A DNA stretch of 64,000 nucleotides, from NCBI GenBank assembly GCA_050084515.1, contig CM114271.1, positions 39,990,001 through 40,054,000 on the forward strand, in the 5' to 3' direction. The notes under the pieces are model-generated. The model was not told the origin of the DNA and ran no database searches. It saw nothing but the letters and a program-made list of their open reading frames with translations. This document shows positions 12,501 through 24,113 of the stretch, in pieces (position 1 is the first letter of the stretch; the number at the start of each line of letters is the position of its first letter). The translations under genes and the position numbers were made by a program. The DNA is from Blasia pusilla (taxonomy: Eukaryota > Marchantiophyta > Marchantiopsida > Blasiales).

Positions 12501-12664
12501 CCAAATGCAAGGGTTAGACTGTAGACAATACCTTCTCCTTAAGGTTGGTCCATCTATCTTCAACAGATATTTGTGTTTCTCCGGAGAAAAATCCAGCAGC
12601 TATGACTCGCTTTTGCAGTCTTTTGAAAGAAAGTGTCTGAGAAGGGGCCTGAAAATTGCATAGT
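9536..12664. other. intergenic, no recognisable gene
   Basis: Mixed-composition DNA with short frames on both strands (largest 10172-10474 minus). None shows a domain, a signal peptide or convincing splice structure. The part from about 12300 to 12664 is probably the 3' UTR or downstream flank of the minus-strand G-patch gene. Confidence 0.5.
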
Positions 12665-15489
12665 TCAAATCAAGCGAGGAATACCTGAGTAGAGGAATTC
12701 AAGAATACAACACGACCTAGTTTGACAAGAGCAGCTTAACAATCCAAAATCTTCAAGTGCTCCATCAAGTTTCAAAATTCTTACCACAGCAAGAAGTTCT
12801 CTGCAAAGTTTCTTCCATTGTGAAGAGCTTTCCAGCTTTCCTTCACTTGCTTCTTCCTCCACACGACTGTTCAAACTAACAACCTTCTTGCCGTCTCCAT
12901 CCTTCCGCCAGTTGTTAGACTTGGTCTCCAATGGAGGATCTTGCTCAATAATCTCAGCTTTGTCACCCATCCTGTCTGTGTCATTTTTTCTTTTACTTGA
13001 CTTGTCTGCATCACAGGCATCATTTGAAGTAGAATCCTCATGCCTGTTACTGGCCAAGTCTGTCTCACTGCCATCCTCATCTTCGTCATCACTAGAGTCA
13101 AATACTTTCTTCTGACCTTTGAAATGAGCACCCCCAACCTTTCTTGGTCGATCACCAATTCCAAGACCTTTCTTGCCAGTGGTTGCCTTGTCCTGTATAG
13201 TTTCAAAAGAGAGTTTGAGAGCCAGAGTTACAATGTAAGAGATTTGGCGACACCAGTGTGATGCTTCTTTCTGTATAATTGATTCTAATGACGTACTGCC
13301 AAGGGTGAGACTGCTGCCAACTTACTTGAACAAGATTGTACAAGTCCTCTTGGTCCTGCTCACGAAATGCAGTTCTCACTGATGGATTCGGGACTTTGGA
13401 TACTCCTGAAGTAGCTCCAAGAGATCCAGCCCTCACAAATCCATATTTGTTTCCCCACCAGTCATCTGGTAAAGGTGGAAAGGATGGGGTAGCACTCTCC
13501 CAATCGTTCTGCTGGCTTTCCTTCATAGCTTCATCTGCATTCAAGGAAGGGTCTAAACCACTTGGAAGTGCACTAGAACCATCACCTTACTACCACAGGT
13601 GAGTCACCACCAAGCCAACCAATTCACAGATTTTGGATGCACTTGAAATCTTGGACGCAGCTACACTACTGTTTTCTCCTGAAATGAATCAATGACTCTA
13701 TTATCCTACTTCCCTCGAAGGTGACTCTGTACCTTTTGACTTGCTTTTGCTCTTTGACTTCGTTGTTTTCTTCAGGTCGGGAATAATTATACATTCCACA
13801 ACTTCTGGTAAGAGTCGTTTCTTTGAGCATGAAGGATGGCTTTCATCTTTGATGGCCTCTTCTGAGCTTGTAATAGCCTTTTTAGGGATCTCTGGAACAG
13901 TCTTTCCAATGACAGCACCCTGAAAAAGTTCAAAAACACCTTTTCAGCAGAGACAGCCATGGATCAGTTTTACCACAACCAGAGTATCACAATGACTCCA
14001 TGATTCCAGCCAAACATTCAAGTGGGCAAAAATCAGAGGCTTATGCTACAAAGCTATGAAGTTGATGTCTATTTCTCATGTATGATACAGACAATTTGTC
14101 GTGAAACTGAGAGATGTTGAACAGCAAGAGAGTTTAAGCTAATGCGAGAAAGGAGAAGACTCCAGGATTCAGATGTCGAGGAGAATTACCAGGATTGCAG
14201 CAAGATCAGTTTCCGAATAACCACGAACCATCTTTCCCTGCTCTCGCTTCTTGTACCTGCCAACAAAGCCATTACATTTATTTGATGAGTGGACTGGATG
14301 CAATAGCTTCTTCTCGCTGCAAAGCTCTCAACCATGATAAGAACCATGTCCCTGTCTACCCTCCTGCCCAGCGGTAGCTTCAAGTGAAAGGGCACTCAAG
14401 GGAGTTGCTAGTAAGTAGGAGCAAAACTGACCTTCCTTGGGGACGTGACACCTTCTTGATCTTCACTTCTTCTCTGTCACTCGTCCCTTCAGTTGGACCG
14501 CTGGATTCTGGCTTAGGTGCAGAAGAGATATCATCCTCCTCCTCTTCATCTGCTGGGTTGCACTGCGAGAACTTAGCAATGGGAAATCTCTACACATAAT
14601 AAGGAGAATTGATTAGCCTAATAACATAAAGCCATGCCTGGTCACTGCCTGTCACCAAAGGAGTAAAGGACAGGTACATATTCATCCACTGCAATAAAGG
14701 TTCAAAAAAGTTCACCTTTAGATGTTTTTACTGCCACTTGCTGTTACGATCAACAAAACACGAATCGATCAGCGCGAGGGAATGACAGATGCAACCACAA
14801 TTGCCAAATAATTCCAGATAATTAATTTACTTCAAGGAAAACTTGACACGAAATTGAAACTCGTACCACATAACAAATTAATTAAAATCTCACTCAGGAA
14901 GAAAGCCCATACCACTTTCAAGTTTTTTAGAATGGTATCGTAAGCGGTAGTATTTAGCGCCCAGTTGGCTGCTGCCTTTGCTTTCTGGTCCAGACCAAGG
15001 CCTGAAATTGACACTACAGAAGCTTAGAACTTTGCTGCAGTTTACGCATTGATTTTGTAGACAGTCAGATACGACTCAGACACCTTAGAAAGCAGGTTTA
15101 CCAGACAATGTCCCCACACTTCATACCAGCATTGTCTTGCTTCTTCCTAACTCGCAGGTGCTCCTTCATACCCTGTTTGTTCTTCCCCAGACCATGACCT
15201 TCTTCCCAGCCCTGCAATCCACAAAAAGAATCCAAAGGTACTTAGACTCGCCAAATCACTGGCACTGCTATCACATGTCGTATAATCGTGCATGAATGGA
15301 CCTTGACTATGAATATCTATAGAAACACGTTAAACAAAGCTTCGAAGCAACTTGTAATTGCATTATACGCCGACCGCTGCGGACCCGACGACGTAAAAAG
15401 CTACACAATACGAGTCGATGCTAAGGAGAATTTACCATTTGTTGCATGAGGCGGAAGGCCGCGGACGTTTTGGCTACTCCCTGAAACAT
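12665..15489 (-). CDS. G-patch domain protein (GPATCH4/PINX1-like), eight exons
   Basis: Exons on the minus strand: 15489-15436, 15211-15127, 15001-14913, 14589-14432, 14256-14190, 13919-13733, 13585-13326, 13192-12665; every junction is GT-AG and in phase. The product is about 475 residues. The G-patch spans exons 1-3 (AFRLMQQMGWEEGHGLGKNK, then a QDNAGLGLDQK piece). Next come an acidic stretch, SRPQGRYKKREQGKM with GYSETDLAAIL, a WWGNKYGFVRAG block, then KKGLGIGDRPRKVGG with FKGQKKVF, an acidic run and SSQWKKLC. This order fits plant G-patch proteins related to nucleolar GPATCH4/PINX1-type RNA-binding factors, which typically stimulate RNA helicases. Uncertain points: the start (ATG at 15489 gives a very short leader), the weak AAG acceptor at 13586, and the 3' end, where a donor after 12785 could swap the last 40 residues. 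Confidence 0.85.
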
Positions 15490-17040
15490 AACAGACGCTT
15501 CGGACTCCATCTCTCCGAATCAACCCCTACCGAAACGAGATTCCACGATTCAAAGCTCACAAGGATGGTGATTCCGGGAATACAGACCCGAAAAGTGGCG
15601 TTACCATCCAATGCCAGCTGAAACTCTCTCCAAAATGCTGAAAATTGATTGAAGATTCCGCTTGGCTCGCTGAGACGAAAACGCATGTAGCGTGCCTCAT
15701 GCCACACTGCCTGGGGGACAATCTTTGCACCTATCGCCTGGAGGTCTTCGGAGCGGAGCTGCCACTCCGCAGCCTGCGAAGAACCTCTAGAGAAATGATC
15801 CATTTTGCAAGCGTATCTATTAGGGTTTACGGTACCCTCTGAATTTCTGAAAGGAATTAGAACCCTACTTCGCAGTTGGGACGTCTACCACGGTTCACCA
15901 CGTCCGAGGCAAGTGCTGCGCCTTCGCGGTTAGGTGGTTGTGCATCCAATGCAAAACGCCCGTATTTTAGTGCATCCTACCCACCCAGTGTTATAAAGCT
16001 TTTCTAGTATATTCAAAATTATACATAAAAAAACGAAAACCACTACGTGAGAAAGTTATTATAAAATAGTGTGCGGCCTAGAATGGTTAAAGAGAAGAGT
16101 GTGCGGCCTCGAATTTTCATAAAAGTAAATCGTGTTGGGGATGAGTAAAAAAAGAGTGCATATTTAGGTTTATCAGATCTTACATGTAGGCATAAAGGTG
16201 GGCAAGTAAAACGGCCATGTCTTAGGTTTCTAGGATGTTGAAAATAGAGAGGTAGGTCTTAGGTAAAATCAATGGTATCTAATCACTTAATCAATTGAGA
16301 TGAATTCTTGTCTGATATAAAAGATTGAGTAATTCAGGGCTGGTTGTGGTTTGCTTATAGCGGGGAGTATGAAGCTGGTGAAAGTATACATATGGTTGCT
16401 TTGAAGACTATCGATACATCTGAGCGAGCCAATGAAGGAGTGAAATACATTATGAATGATGACTTAGAATATTTTGAACGAATTACTTGCTGATGTGGAA
16501 TTATGTTGCAGTTCTTTGAACATTTATAGTGGGTCCGAAATGAATTGTCGACTTAGTAGAATCTAAAATACCAATGAACTGTTTTGGAGGAAGCTGATGA
16601 ATATCAAACCACAACAGCATAAGGCAAGTTACTATTGTAGATGCCGAATGAACATGTGTTACTAAATGAGGTCGTTGTGTTCGGTTCAATTAGTTGCACA
16701 TATGAAATGGGAGTATCCAACAATGTAGATGGCAATGGTAAGGTGGAAAGTATGTACAGAAAAATCATGGGCCTAATCAAGCAGTAGAATGGAGCAAGTT
16801 TGATCAAATTTAAGAACATAGAGACTTCATGGATTGTGAAGCAAGATGGTTACAAAATAGATGGCATCTGCCATGCTGAAAAGACAAGTAGCGCAGGTGC
16901 GTCAAGCACTAGTAGAGGCTAAGTAGTGCATATGGCGTAAGGGAAAATCGTTGTAGAAGTAACGTGCATTGACATCTCCTAGAAGGAAATGTACTCTCCA
17001 GAAGAGAGGTACTACATGACTACCATGAAATACACATGAA
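15490..17040. other. G-patch gene promoter side, then AT-rich DNA
   Basis: 15490-15950 is GC-richer and is the likely 5' UTR and promoter of the minus-strand G-patch gene; frames there (15474-15803 minus, 15418-15842 plus) look like shadows. From about 15960 the DNA becomes AT-rich and merges into Helitron-related repeat sequence. I could not place the Helitron's 3' terminus in it. Confidence 0.45.
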
Positions 17041-17595
17041 CTAGGATCTAAGAAGAGACTGAATTATGGAAGCCTGTAAGGAAAGCTTAGGATCTTTGTC
17101 AATGTGATGCTGCACATCATTCCAGAAGTCCTTGAAATGAGTTCTTGCATCTTTGAGTTGCTGCCTCATATCATGAAGTCCAACTGCAGTTGAATATTGT
17201 ACATCCTGCTGAAGTTGTAAAACATCAACAAGGCAAGCTATCTCCGTATTAAGACGTAGGGAGTGCTTCTCAGCCTCGTCCAACCTTTGACAGATAGAGT
17301 CGTATATGCTGGAAAACTCATCCTGGTCATCAATATCCCAATTGGTAGAATCACATGTGTAGCCTTGCTGGAAATTGTGACAGTCCTTATCAGTGGTCAA
17401 GCCTGTGACACCAATGAACATGATATGGAAAGCAAGAATTAATATGCATGTGCAGATGAAAGTCATAAGAATGAAAGGGCAAACCGAGAACATTAAAACT
17501 ATTGGCAATAGATAGCAGAAAATGGAAGAAGAATAAATTAGTAACTTCAAATATGTGAAGGTTGTGGATAAAGTGGTGGAGATTATAAGTAACAT
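17041..17595 (-). pseudogene. Helitron-linked frame, hydrophobic start then helical C-terminus
   Basis: A 184-codon minus frame. The first 60 residues are hydrophobic and may be non-coding read-through. From about residue 65 the sequence is hydrophilic with heptad-like Leu spacing (DSICQRLDEAEKHSLRLNTE, a DVLQLQQDVQ piece), suggesting a coiled coil. A diverged copy at 43540-43800 keeps the same nucleotide landmarks. It sits downstream of the Helitron helicase and may be an accessory or captured exon; I do not recognise the family. Confidence 0.4.
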
Positions 17596-18591
17596 ATTTG
17601 TGAAGCATAAGCATTAAAGTAGAGAGCTAGTGGAAATCATCCAAGGATAAAATAAATGTGAAGCGAAATAACCTTCAGCTTAGCAACAGTAAGAATATCA
17701 GATCCTTGACTGGATAAACTAAACTCAATAGTATAAGAGAATAGTGGTAGGCATATAAGATGTGGTGAAATACAAATGGAGGACAACTCCATGAAATTAT
17801 ATTATAGATTTAATGTTGAGCATTCATCGCTACATATGTAATGTAAATGTGGAAAATTTAGACCTGAAGATGTGGATATCCAAAACAATATATCCATGAG
17901 GAAAATGAGAACCAAAATGTAGATGAGATCAATTCAGTCTCTAAATCATCTTAGAATGTAGCAAAAAAGACCAGTTCATGATAACAAGGCGTTGTTACAC
18001 GTACATTTGCAGTCAACCCAATGGAAATCTAGAGATCAACGGAAGTGCATTAAGTACAGCAAAGGAAATTTATACTACACAAATAAGAAATAAATGAAGT
18101 GGAAATGAACAAGTAAAAGTGGAGAAACATAATTGTATTACAATCTATTCTGATTAAATAGGAGGTCCTAAGATCCTAGGTAGCAAAGAATGCAATCTAA
18201 ACTCACTAGGAGAGTGATGCCGATGGCTAGGTGCATTTCCTCTTGCTTGGAGACTGCAAGGTGGAATTGAACTCCCTGGATTGGGGCTAAAGAGTACTGT
18301 TAATGGCTTCATGAACATTCTTAATGTGGGAATTGGTAGAATTGACTTTAGGATCTGAAGGCAAAATTATAACATCATCAAAATCAGGAAGCTAGCCATT
18401 TTCCTTTGTTGTTTTCATCCTATCTATGAGATGAGTAGCCTTAGTGGAAGTAAGGTCCAACAACATGTTCAAGGGTAGATGCATTTGGTGCCTTAAGACT
18501 CAGAGCTGATCCAATCTAATACCACCAGATAAGGTTGAAGAGCCTAGCAGCGTCTTTCCTTGTCAAAGTTGTTTCTTTGAAGTCAACCTTC

Positions 18592-19116
18592 TTATATTTG
18601 AGGACCTCTTTCTGGATTCCTGAGGAGATCAAATGAATAAATCAGTGCCAATTCCAAAGAGAAGGAGAAGCAAAAGACTAACGGAAGATGCAATTGAAAA
18701 GATCTGATATTTGTACCTGATGTTGGCGCATCCTTGTTTAAGCGCCTGAATTTAGCATCCCATAGCTGGCCCTCACCTATGAGACTCTGGATCTGCCTCC
18801 CTGTAACATCGTGTTCCCAAAATGCAGGAACCATGCCTAGGTTGTCCATGTATTTTATCTGATTATCTGTGGGGAATAGGAACCTGGGCTTGAATTCTTC
18901 AGGCTGGGAATGGATGTCTAATAAGATCATACTAGCAAAGTTCACGTAGCTTGTGGGCACATGTGGTCCATTAGTTAGATAGAGAAAAATAAGACAACTG
19001 AAAAAATGAGAGAAGTTAGATATAGAGAGTAACCTGCATTGCTGCCTGATAGGGAGTGTGGTTATGTCGCTGAGATTGAATGTCAGGTGCATTGCTGGTA
19101 TTTGGTTCATGCTCAT
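18592..19116 (-). pseudogene. frame downstream of the Helitron helicase
   Basis: A 174-codon minus frame. Residues about 55-115 read as a plausible soluble protein (NFASMILLDIHSQPEEFKPR, a MVPAFWEHDVTGRQIQSL piece), while both ends look like intron or decayed sequence. It lies between the helicase end at 19237 and the coiled-coil frame at 17595. A captured gene fragment or a Helitron accessory domain are both possible; no family recognised. Confidence 0.35.
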
Positions 19117-19236
19117 ACAAATTCAACTACTCACTCTGCTGCAATGTAGGGATAGAGCAGACATTACGACCCCTGGTTGAGTTTGCCCTTGCCGATATGC
19201 TTATATGAAGACTGCCAGAAATATATGAATGCAGAG

Positions 19237-20470
19237 CTAGGAAACATTAGTAATGCCTTGGCCAAGTACCACGAAGTCTTCAGATTTGAATGAACCTAGT
19301 ATCCGGAATTGATCCCTACTTCTAACTCTAGATAGCATCACATAGGCCAGTCCCATCGCAAATATTGACTGGACAACAAGTAAGCAGGGACCTTCCACTG
19401 TGGAACCTTGACTTTTGTGGGCACTCATGGCATATCCCAGTACAAGTGGAAAAGATCTCTTGGTATACTTATGATGCGAGTCATACCTGAGAGTAGAGAA
19501 ATTGGTCCTACCGATCTTAATTGATTGGCCATTAGATTGAAGAGTAACAACAATGTAAACTAACTCAACGTCTTAAAAAATAAGATGAAATAGTGTTCCC
19601 AAAGATCCATTGGCTGCTTGGCACTTTAAATTAATGTTAGATGTAATCATAACACGACATTGGAGACCAATGAATGGAAACTGGTGGAAAGATTCATCGT
19701 TTAACCATACCTCAAATTATGGGCATGAAGGAGCATGTGTAATAATATTGACCTTAAAAATATAAGCATCTCCAAATATTCTTCGAAGAGATAGAAGGTT
19801 AAACATGGCAACATATTCACAATGAATACAAATGATGGTTGTGTCAGACGAGATGAAATCTATAGCATCATCCTCAGATACAAAGCAAGATCCTAGACTC
19901 TCATTAATCTGATCTTGTGTGGGAAGACCAGATCTAATAGATGTCAGGAATTGATTGTAGAGAGGATCACTGGAGTGACGCACAGTTGTAATCAGCTCAA
20001 AGGAGAGCACATTTTCCAGGAAAGTAGAGGAAGTAATATGACAAGCACGGAAAAATCTGGAAAATTTATGGCTGCAAACAGGTGGGAGCCGGCACAAGTT
20101 TCCTACAAGGAATAGCAACTTCCCACCAAGCACATTCTGGCTACTGCATTTGTTACTTCATTTATACGCATTACTATTATCTGCAAGAGCTTTGTCGTTA
20201 GCATGGAAAATTCATCGACAACAATAACTTGGGCAGCCTTAAGTCTCATAGAGGAATCTGAAGTAGCATGCAATGTTGGCATATCACCACGAATAGGGAT
20301 GCTGAAAGCATAATGAACTGTAATTGCTTCCTGATGAAGTCGTATAGTAGCAATATCTCTTGTTGCAATGAGTAGAGTTGTCATAGCTCAACATTTCCAA
20401 TAATTATACATGAATTTCACGAAGAAGGACTTACCACAACCATGAGCTCCTTTGAGGAGCACTAAGCCAG
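19237..20470 (-). pseudogene. Helitron PIF1-type helicase domain, broken
   Basis: SF1 helicase landmarks appear in order across three minus frames. A Walker A at about 20453-20427 reads KGAHGCGKSFF; a Walker B at about 20230 reads AAQVIVVDEFSMLTTK; later come GNLCRLPPV (motif III region), SAHKSQGSTVEGP (motif V, about 19425) and AYVMLSRVRSRDQFRIL (motif VI). These are the PIF1 signatures of Helitron transposases, which unwind DNA during rolling-circle transposition. Frame changes near 20430-20385, 20120 and 19717-19430 break the gene. An intron at some breaks is possible but not needed. Confidence 0.85.
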
Positions 20471-20811
20471 ATTTCAGGCTCGTGAGTTTGGCAAATAAGA
20501 GCCTCTGCTCAGAATTTAACATTGCTTCATTTGGCTCATTGATCAAACTTTCTTCATATTAATGAGTAATTTCACTAGGTGAGGAGTCCAATGTAATAAA
20601 AGGACGCATATCCACGTCCAACTCAGGCTGAAGGATGCTAGTTATCTTAGCAAGTATTTATGCCTCATGAACTTAACTCCACAAATTTCTAACGGCATGG
20701 AGTTTTATTAGAGCATGGATGTCCGTCATATTGTGGATAATATTTCTATAAACACATTCATGAAGATAAGTCCATTCCTTTACTTGGAAGGACATGAGGG
20801 TTTCCTCAGAT

Positions 20812-21780
20812 CTAAAAGGCAATTTTTTCAAGAAGTACTAGATAGAAGAACTCATTCCACTGATGAAGTGGAAGGAATTCAGTAAATCTCACAATACGGT
20901 TAGTTCTACTAACAATATTATCCAATCTATCTAAACCAAAAACTTTATCACTTGGGCATCTCGGATAGGCTTTCAAAATTTCATGGCTAGACCAATAGGC
21001 AATGAATGATAAGGTACCAAGACTTGAGGGCCTATTTGCATATACAATAGTGGGATGAATACATGGTATGGACGCAGATTTATACTGATAAGTCCTCCTA
21101 GAGGGGGGGTTGGAATCAATGTAGTGGACAGCCTGAGACCTATAAATAATTGGAATATGGAGGGAAGTTAGTGCAACCGCAGTTGAGGACATAGACCTAT
21201 TTAAGACCACACCAGAAACAAGACGTAATTTAATGTCATCTAGTCCACCAAGTCCAAGACATTTAGTGAATTCAGTATCAATATCTAATGACCCAGTAGG
21301 ATCTGACTTTAAAGCATACTTTAGCAAATAGAAGGACCACTTAGCATTTGTCACCCTTTGGATATTCATGTGAGCTCCTCAGTAATAGGATGAGGGGATG
21401 GTAAGGAATGACATTTATGTGCTCAACTGAGGGCCTAAAGTAGTTCCATTTTATTGAACATGGATCAATGAATGGCTGAGGTTCAGTGTTTATATCGTCG
21501 GGAAAGCCAAGGTGGATAATGGCTTCTGTAATCGCTTCCTAACTATGCAAGCCCCCTTATTGCACTTGTGTAACTGTTTATGAAGCACTAAATCTAGTAG
21601 GAGATTAGTTTGACTCAAGGATGGTTGAGAATGGGCCAAATGTATGCTTGGGTCAACAGATGGGATGTATGAACATATTTCTGATGAAACACTATCAAGA
21701 TCACTAGAATCAATCCATAATATCATGTGACAATGCAAGCTTCCTCTGCCTTGTAGCTCATAACGAAGCAAATAATCCAT
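20812..21780 (-). pseudogene. Helitron Rep (HUH endonuclease) domain, broken
   Basis: The frame 21780-21490 contains ELQGRGSLHCHMILWIDSSD, the HUH metal-binding motif in its usual Helitron context (GxLHxHxxLW). The frame 21369-20812 contains AKWSFYLLKYALKSD, matching the YxxxY catalytic tyrosines followed by Lys. HUH Rep nicks single-stranded DNA and joins to it through the tyrosine. The two parts are separated by about 120 bases with stops, so the copy is inactive as it stands. Confidence 0.8.
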
Positions 21781-22058
21781 AACTCTCCCTAATATACGGG
21801 GACCTAAAAATATGTATGAAGACAGGAAAGAGTGAATTTGGGTATGGAATAATTGTGCAAACTAGGCTGGAACATCACGCCAAGTAAATTTGGGGTTAAA
21901 CTTCAAAAGGATAGACTCTATGTTGGCAAATTCAGTCCATCTTGTGGCAGATATTTCATCTGAAGTAAGAGTTAGGAATAAATGTGGCATACCCCATTTG
22001 TGCACCATAGCTTTTAAGTCTTTCAAATGTCGTCTATGCCAAGCAGGCTTCCTGGTAT

Positions 22059-23345
22059 CTAAGGGTTAACTGAATACTTGGATAGATGTTGATACAAGCA
22101 GGCATCACTTAAGTGTGGTTTATCTCTACCGAGACGGTCTAGTTCTTTATTAAGAATGAATGTCTTTGAAGTAGAGTATAATGCAATAGACTGCCGTAGC
22201 TGGTACATTAGTAAAGTATAAGGTTGATATAAAGAGAATGGACAAAAGAGCTGACAGGTCCGTGCACAAATGTAGTCAGAGAATGTAGAAGTGCCGTGAA
22301 AATAGCCACGATGAAATGGAAACAAAAAGGGGAATGACGCAATTTGTAAAGTCAACTTGGGATCTATCGATGTACCATATACATCAGTTAGAAGTTTGTC
22401 ACGGGAAAATGCATTTGCCCTTAGAGAGATACTACCATTATCAAATATGTCAATTGATATTCGTCTTTGAACAGGCAAGGAGTAGGCAATATCATGGAGG
22501 ATATTAAGGTCGGGATGGTAAGGATCGTGGTTCATGCTATGTGTAACTTGTCCTTTATCCTTGGAAGCTTTAATTATCCTTTGCACTGATGATTGGGGCA
22601 GAATGACTATGCCAGATGTGAGGATTAGGTAACTCTATAAGGGCCTTGTAGTCTCTATACAATAGATTTATTTCAAGGTTGATTCTCATCAGCTCCTGGA
22701 TATTACTTGGAATTCGGGATTCTCCTAGATTGTCATTTGGGTAGAGGTTGAATCCAATGAAGGGTGAATCTAAAAGAGATGTGATTGAAAAAAAATCCCC
22801 TATGGAAGCCATTAACTCTACCCCTAATCTAGAGTCTACTATTGAAAGTAGTTGCAACTGAAGCGGTTCTATAGCAAGCAACAACCTGATGTAAGTAGGA
22901 GTCATGTAAACATTAATATGTGTGCGAGGTCCATTTGAGATAAAAATATCACATACATGGAACTGGCTAGACGAGGTACTATGTAATCTCTCAAGAATCC
23001 ATTGCATAATGCATATGATGGATTGGTTGGGTCTTCAACAACGCACATTTTGGTTCGAGGATTGGCAAATTGTACAGTTCCACAATAGCCGCAACATTGC
23101 ATATCCTTGATGGTTGACAAGCATATTGCACACCACCTACGAAGGTAGGAGTCAACGCATAACCAATCCATGCAATGAGGTCTAAAACTAATCTTTTTCA
23201 GATGTGTAAGTTTGGCATGAGCATGTTCTCGGAGTTTTGCTAATCTTGCTTTAGTAAGGATTCTTCTTCTATGACCTTTATTTGAGCCTGAACTTTGAAT
23301 TTGAGCTGGTTCTCTTTCCATGAGGAAAAGTACTAGATTGGTCAC
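22059..23345 (-). pseudogene. Helitron N-terminal region, broken into three frames
   Basis: Minus frames 23345-22902, 23007-22570 and 22586-22059 overlap and form one decayed protein. The first has a basic start (KGHRRRILTKARLAKLREHA) and Cys pairs (WCAICL, CCGYCGTV) like the zinc-finger-like N-terminus of plant Helitron proteins. The last contains the Helitron-like N domain (LTLQIASFPFLFPFHRGYFH). Two frameshifts are needed to join them. Confidence 0.75.
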
Positions 23346-23414
23346 CTTATATGTGAAAACTACAAGTAGACTAGTATGAGTCCACTTAGGAACAATTGAT
23401 ATTATTCGTTGATC

Positions 23415-24113
23415 TGGGAAACCCTAAAATGTACCTGAAGGTGAGCAAGTAGGAGAGTTCACACCATCAGATGAGGACACAGAAAGTGGTACAAGAAAAG
23501 AATAAGATTTGAGATTGGATAGCAATAAGATGACAAATCAATGTAATAGAAGAGGAAAATGCAGAGTAAAATGCATGATAGACAGAAATATGCTAGAGAC
23601 TTTGTCCAGATGATTGCCTGTCTTAGAGATGACCAGTTGTGAACGTGGGTGTATTTCACGTATGCAAGCTTTATCTGCACAGAAGTTTACAACTATGAGA
23701 TCTTAGTTAGGATCCTCCCACAACTTTTTAATAGTGCTTCCCAGAGAGGTAGCATCACTCCCATACCACCTCTCTCTCAGCCTGAGTTAGAAACTTGAGA
23801 TTGTACCCTAAACTTAGACAATCCTAAAGTGCATGTCATGGTTAGATGGTAGGAGAGGCCACAACATCAAATGAGGACATAGAAGCTAGATATAAGAAGA
23901 GAATAACGTTTGGAATGGCATTGTGGACAACACTAAGATGAGGAATCCAAATAACATAACGACAAAATATATTGAAGGATATGTGACAAAGCTAGGATAT
24001 GCTAGTGACCTTGTTTCTTAGGAGACGACCAGTGGTGAATGTGGATCAATCCAGTTATGTGAGCCTTACTTGCATAGAAGCTTGCAAGGACAAGATTATC
24101 GTTAGACTCAAGT
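23415..24113. repeat. diverged tandem duplication, period about 400 bp
   Basis: Segments 23440-23712 and 23838-24113 share ordered landmarks: taggagag..cacacca/caacatca, gatgaggaca(c/t)agaag, a gatgacca/gacgacca stretch, gtgaa(c/t)gtgg and a gcatagaagct-like end. They lie immediately upstream of the Helitron protein, so this may be a duplicated 5' leader. Confidence 0.65.

Larger units (their letters stand above)
17041..23345 (-). mobile_element. autonomous-type Helitron, decayed
   Basis: A minus-strand succession of broken frames gives a RepHel protein in the expected order: N-terminal region (23345-22059), Rep with HUH and double-Tyr motifs (21780-20812) and PIF1-like helicase (20470-19237), followed by extra frames 19116-18592 and 17595-17041. 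Multiple stops and frameshifts separate the parts, so it is not intact. Neither terminus could be fixed; the closest minus-orientation TC ends, at 26741 and 26987, belong to small non-autonomous copies. Its 17.0-18.4 kb part recurs at 43500-44735. Confidence 0.85.

Noticed and set aside
12871-13261. Additional frames at 12871-13206 (-), 12888-13115 and 13040-13261 (+)
   Set aside because: Out-of-frame shadows of G-patch exon 8 rich in acidic codons.
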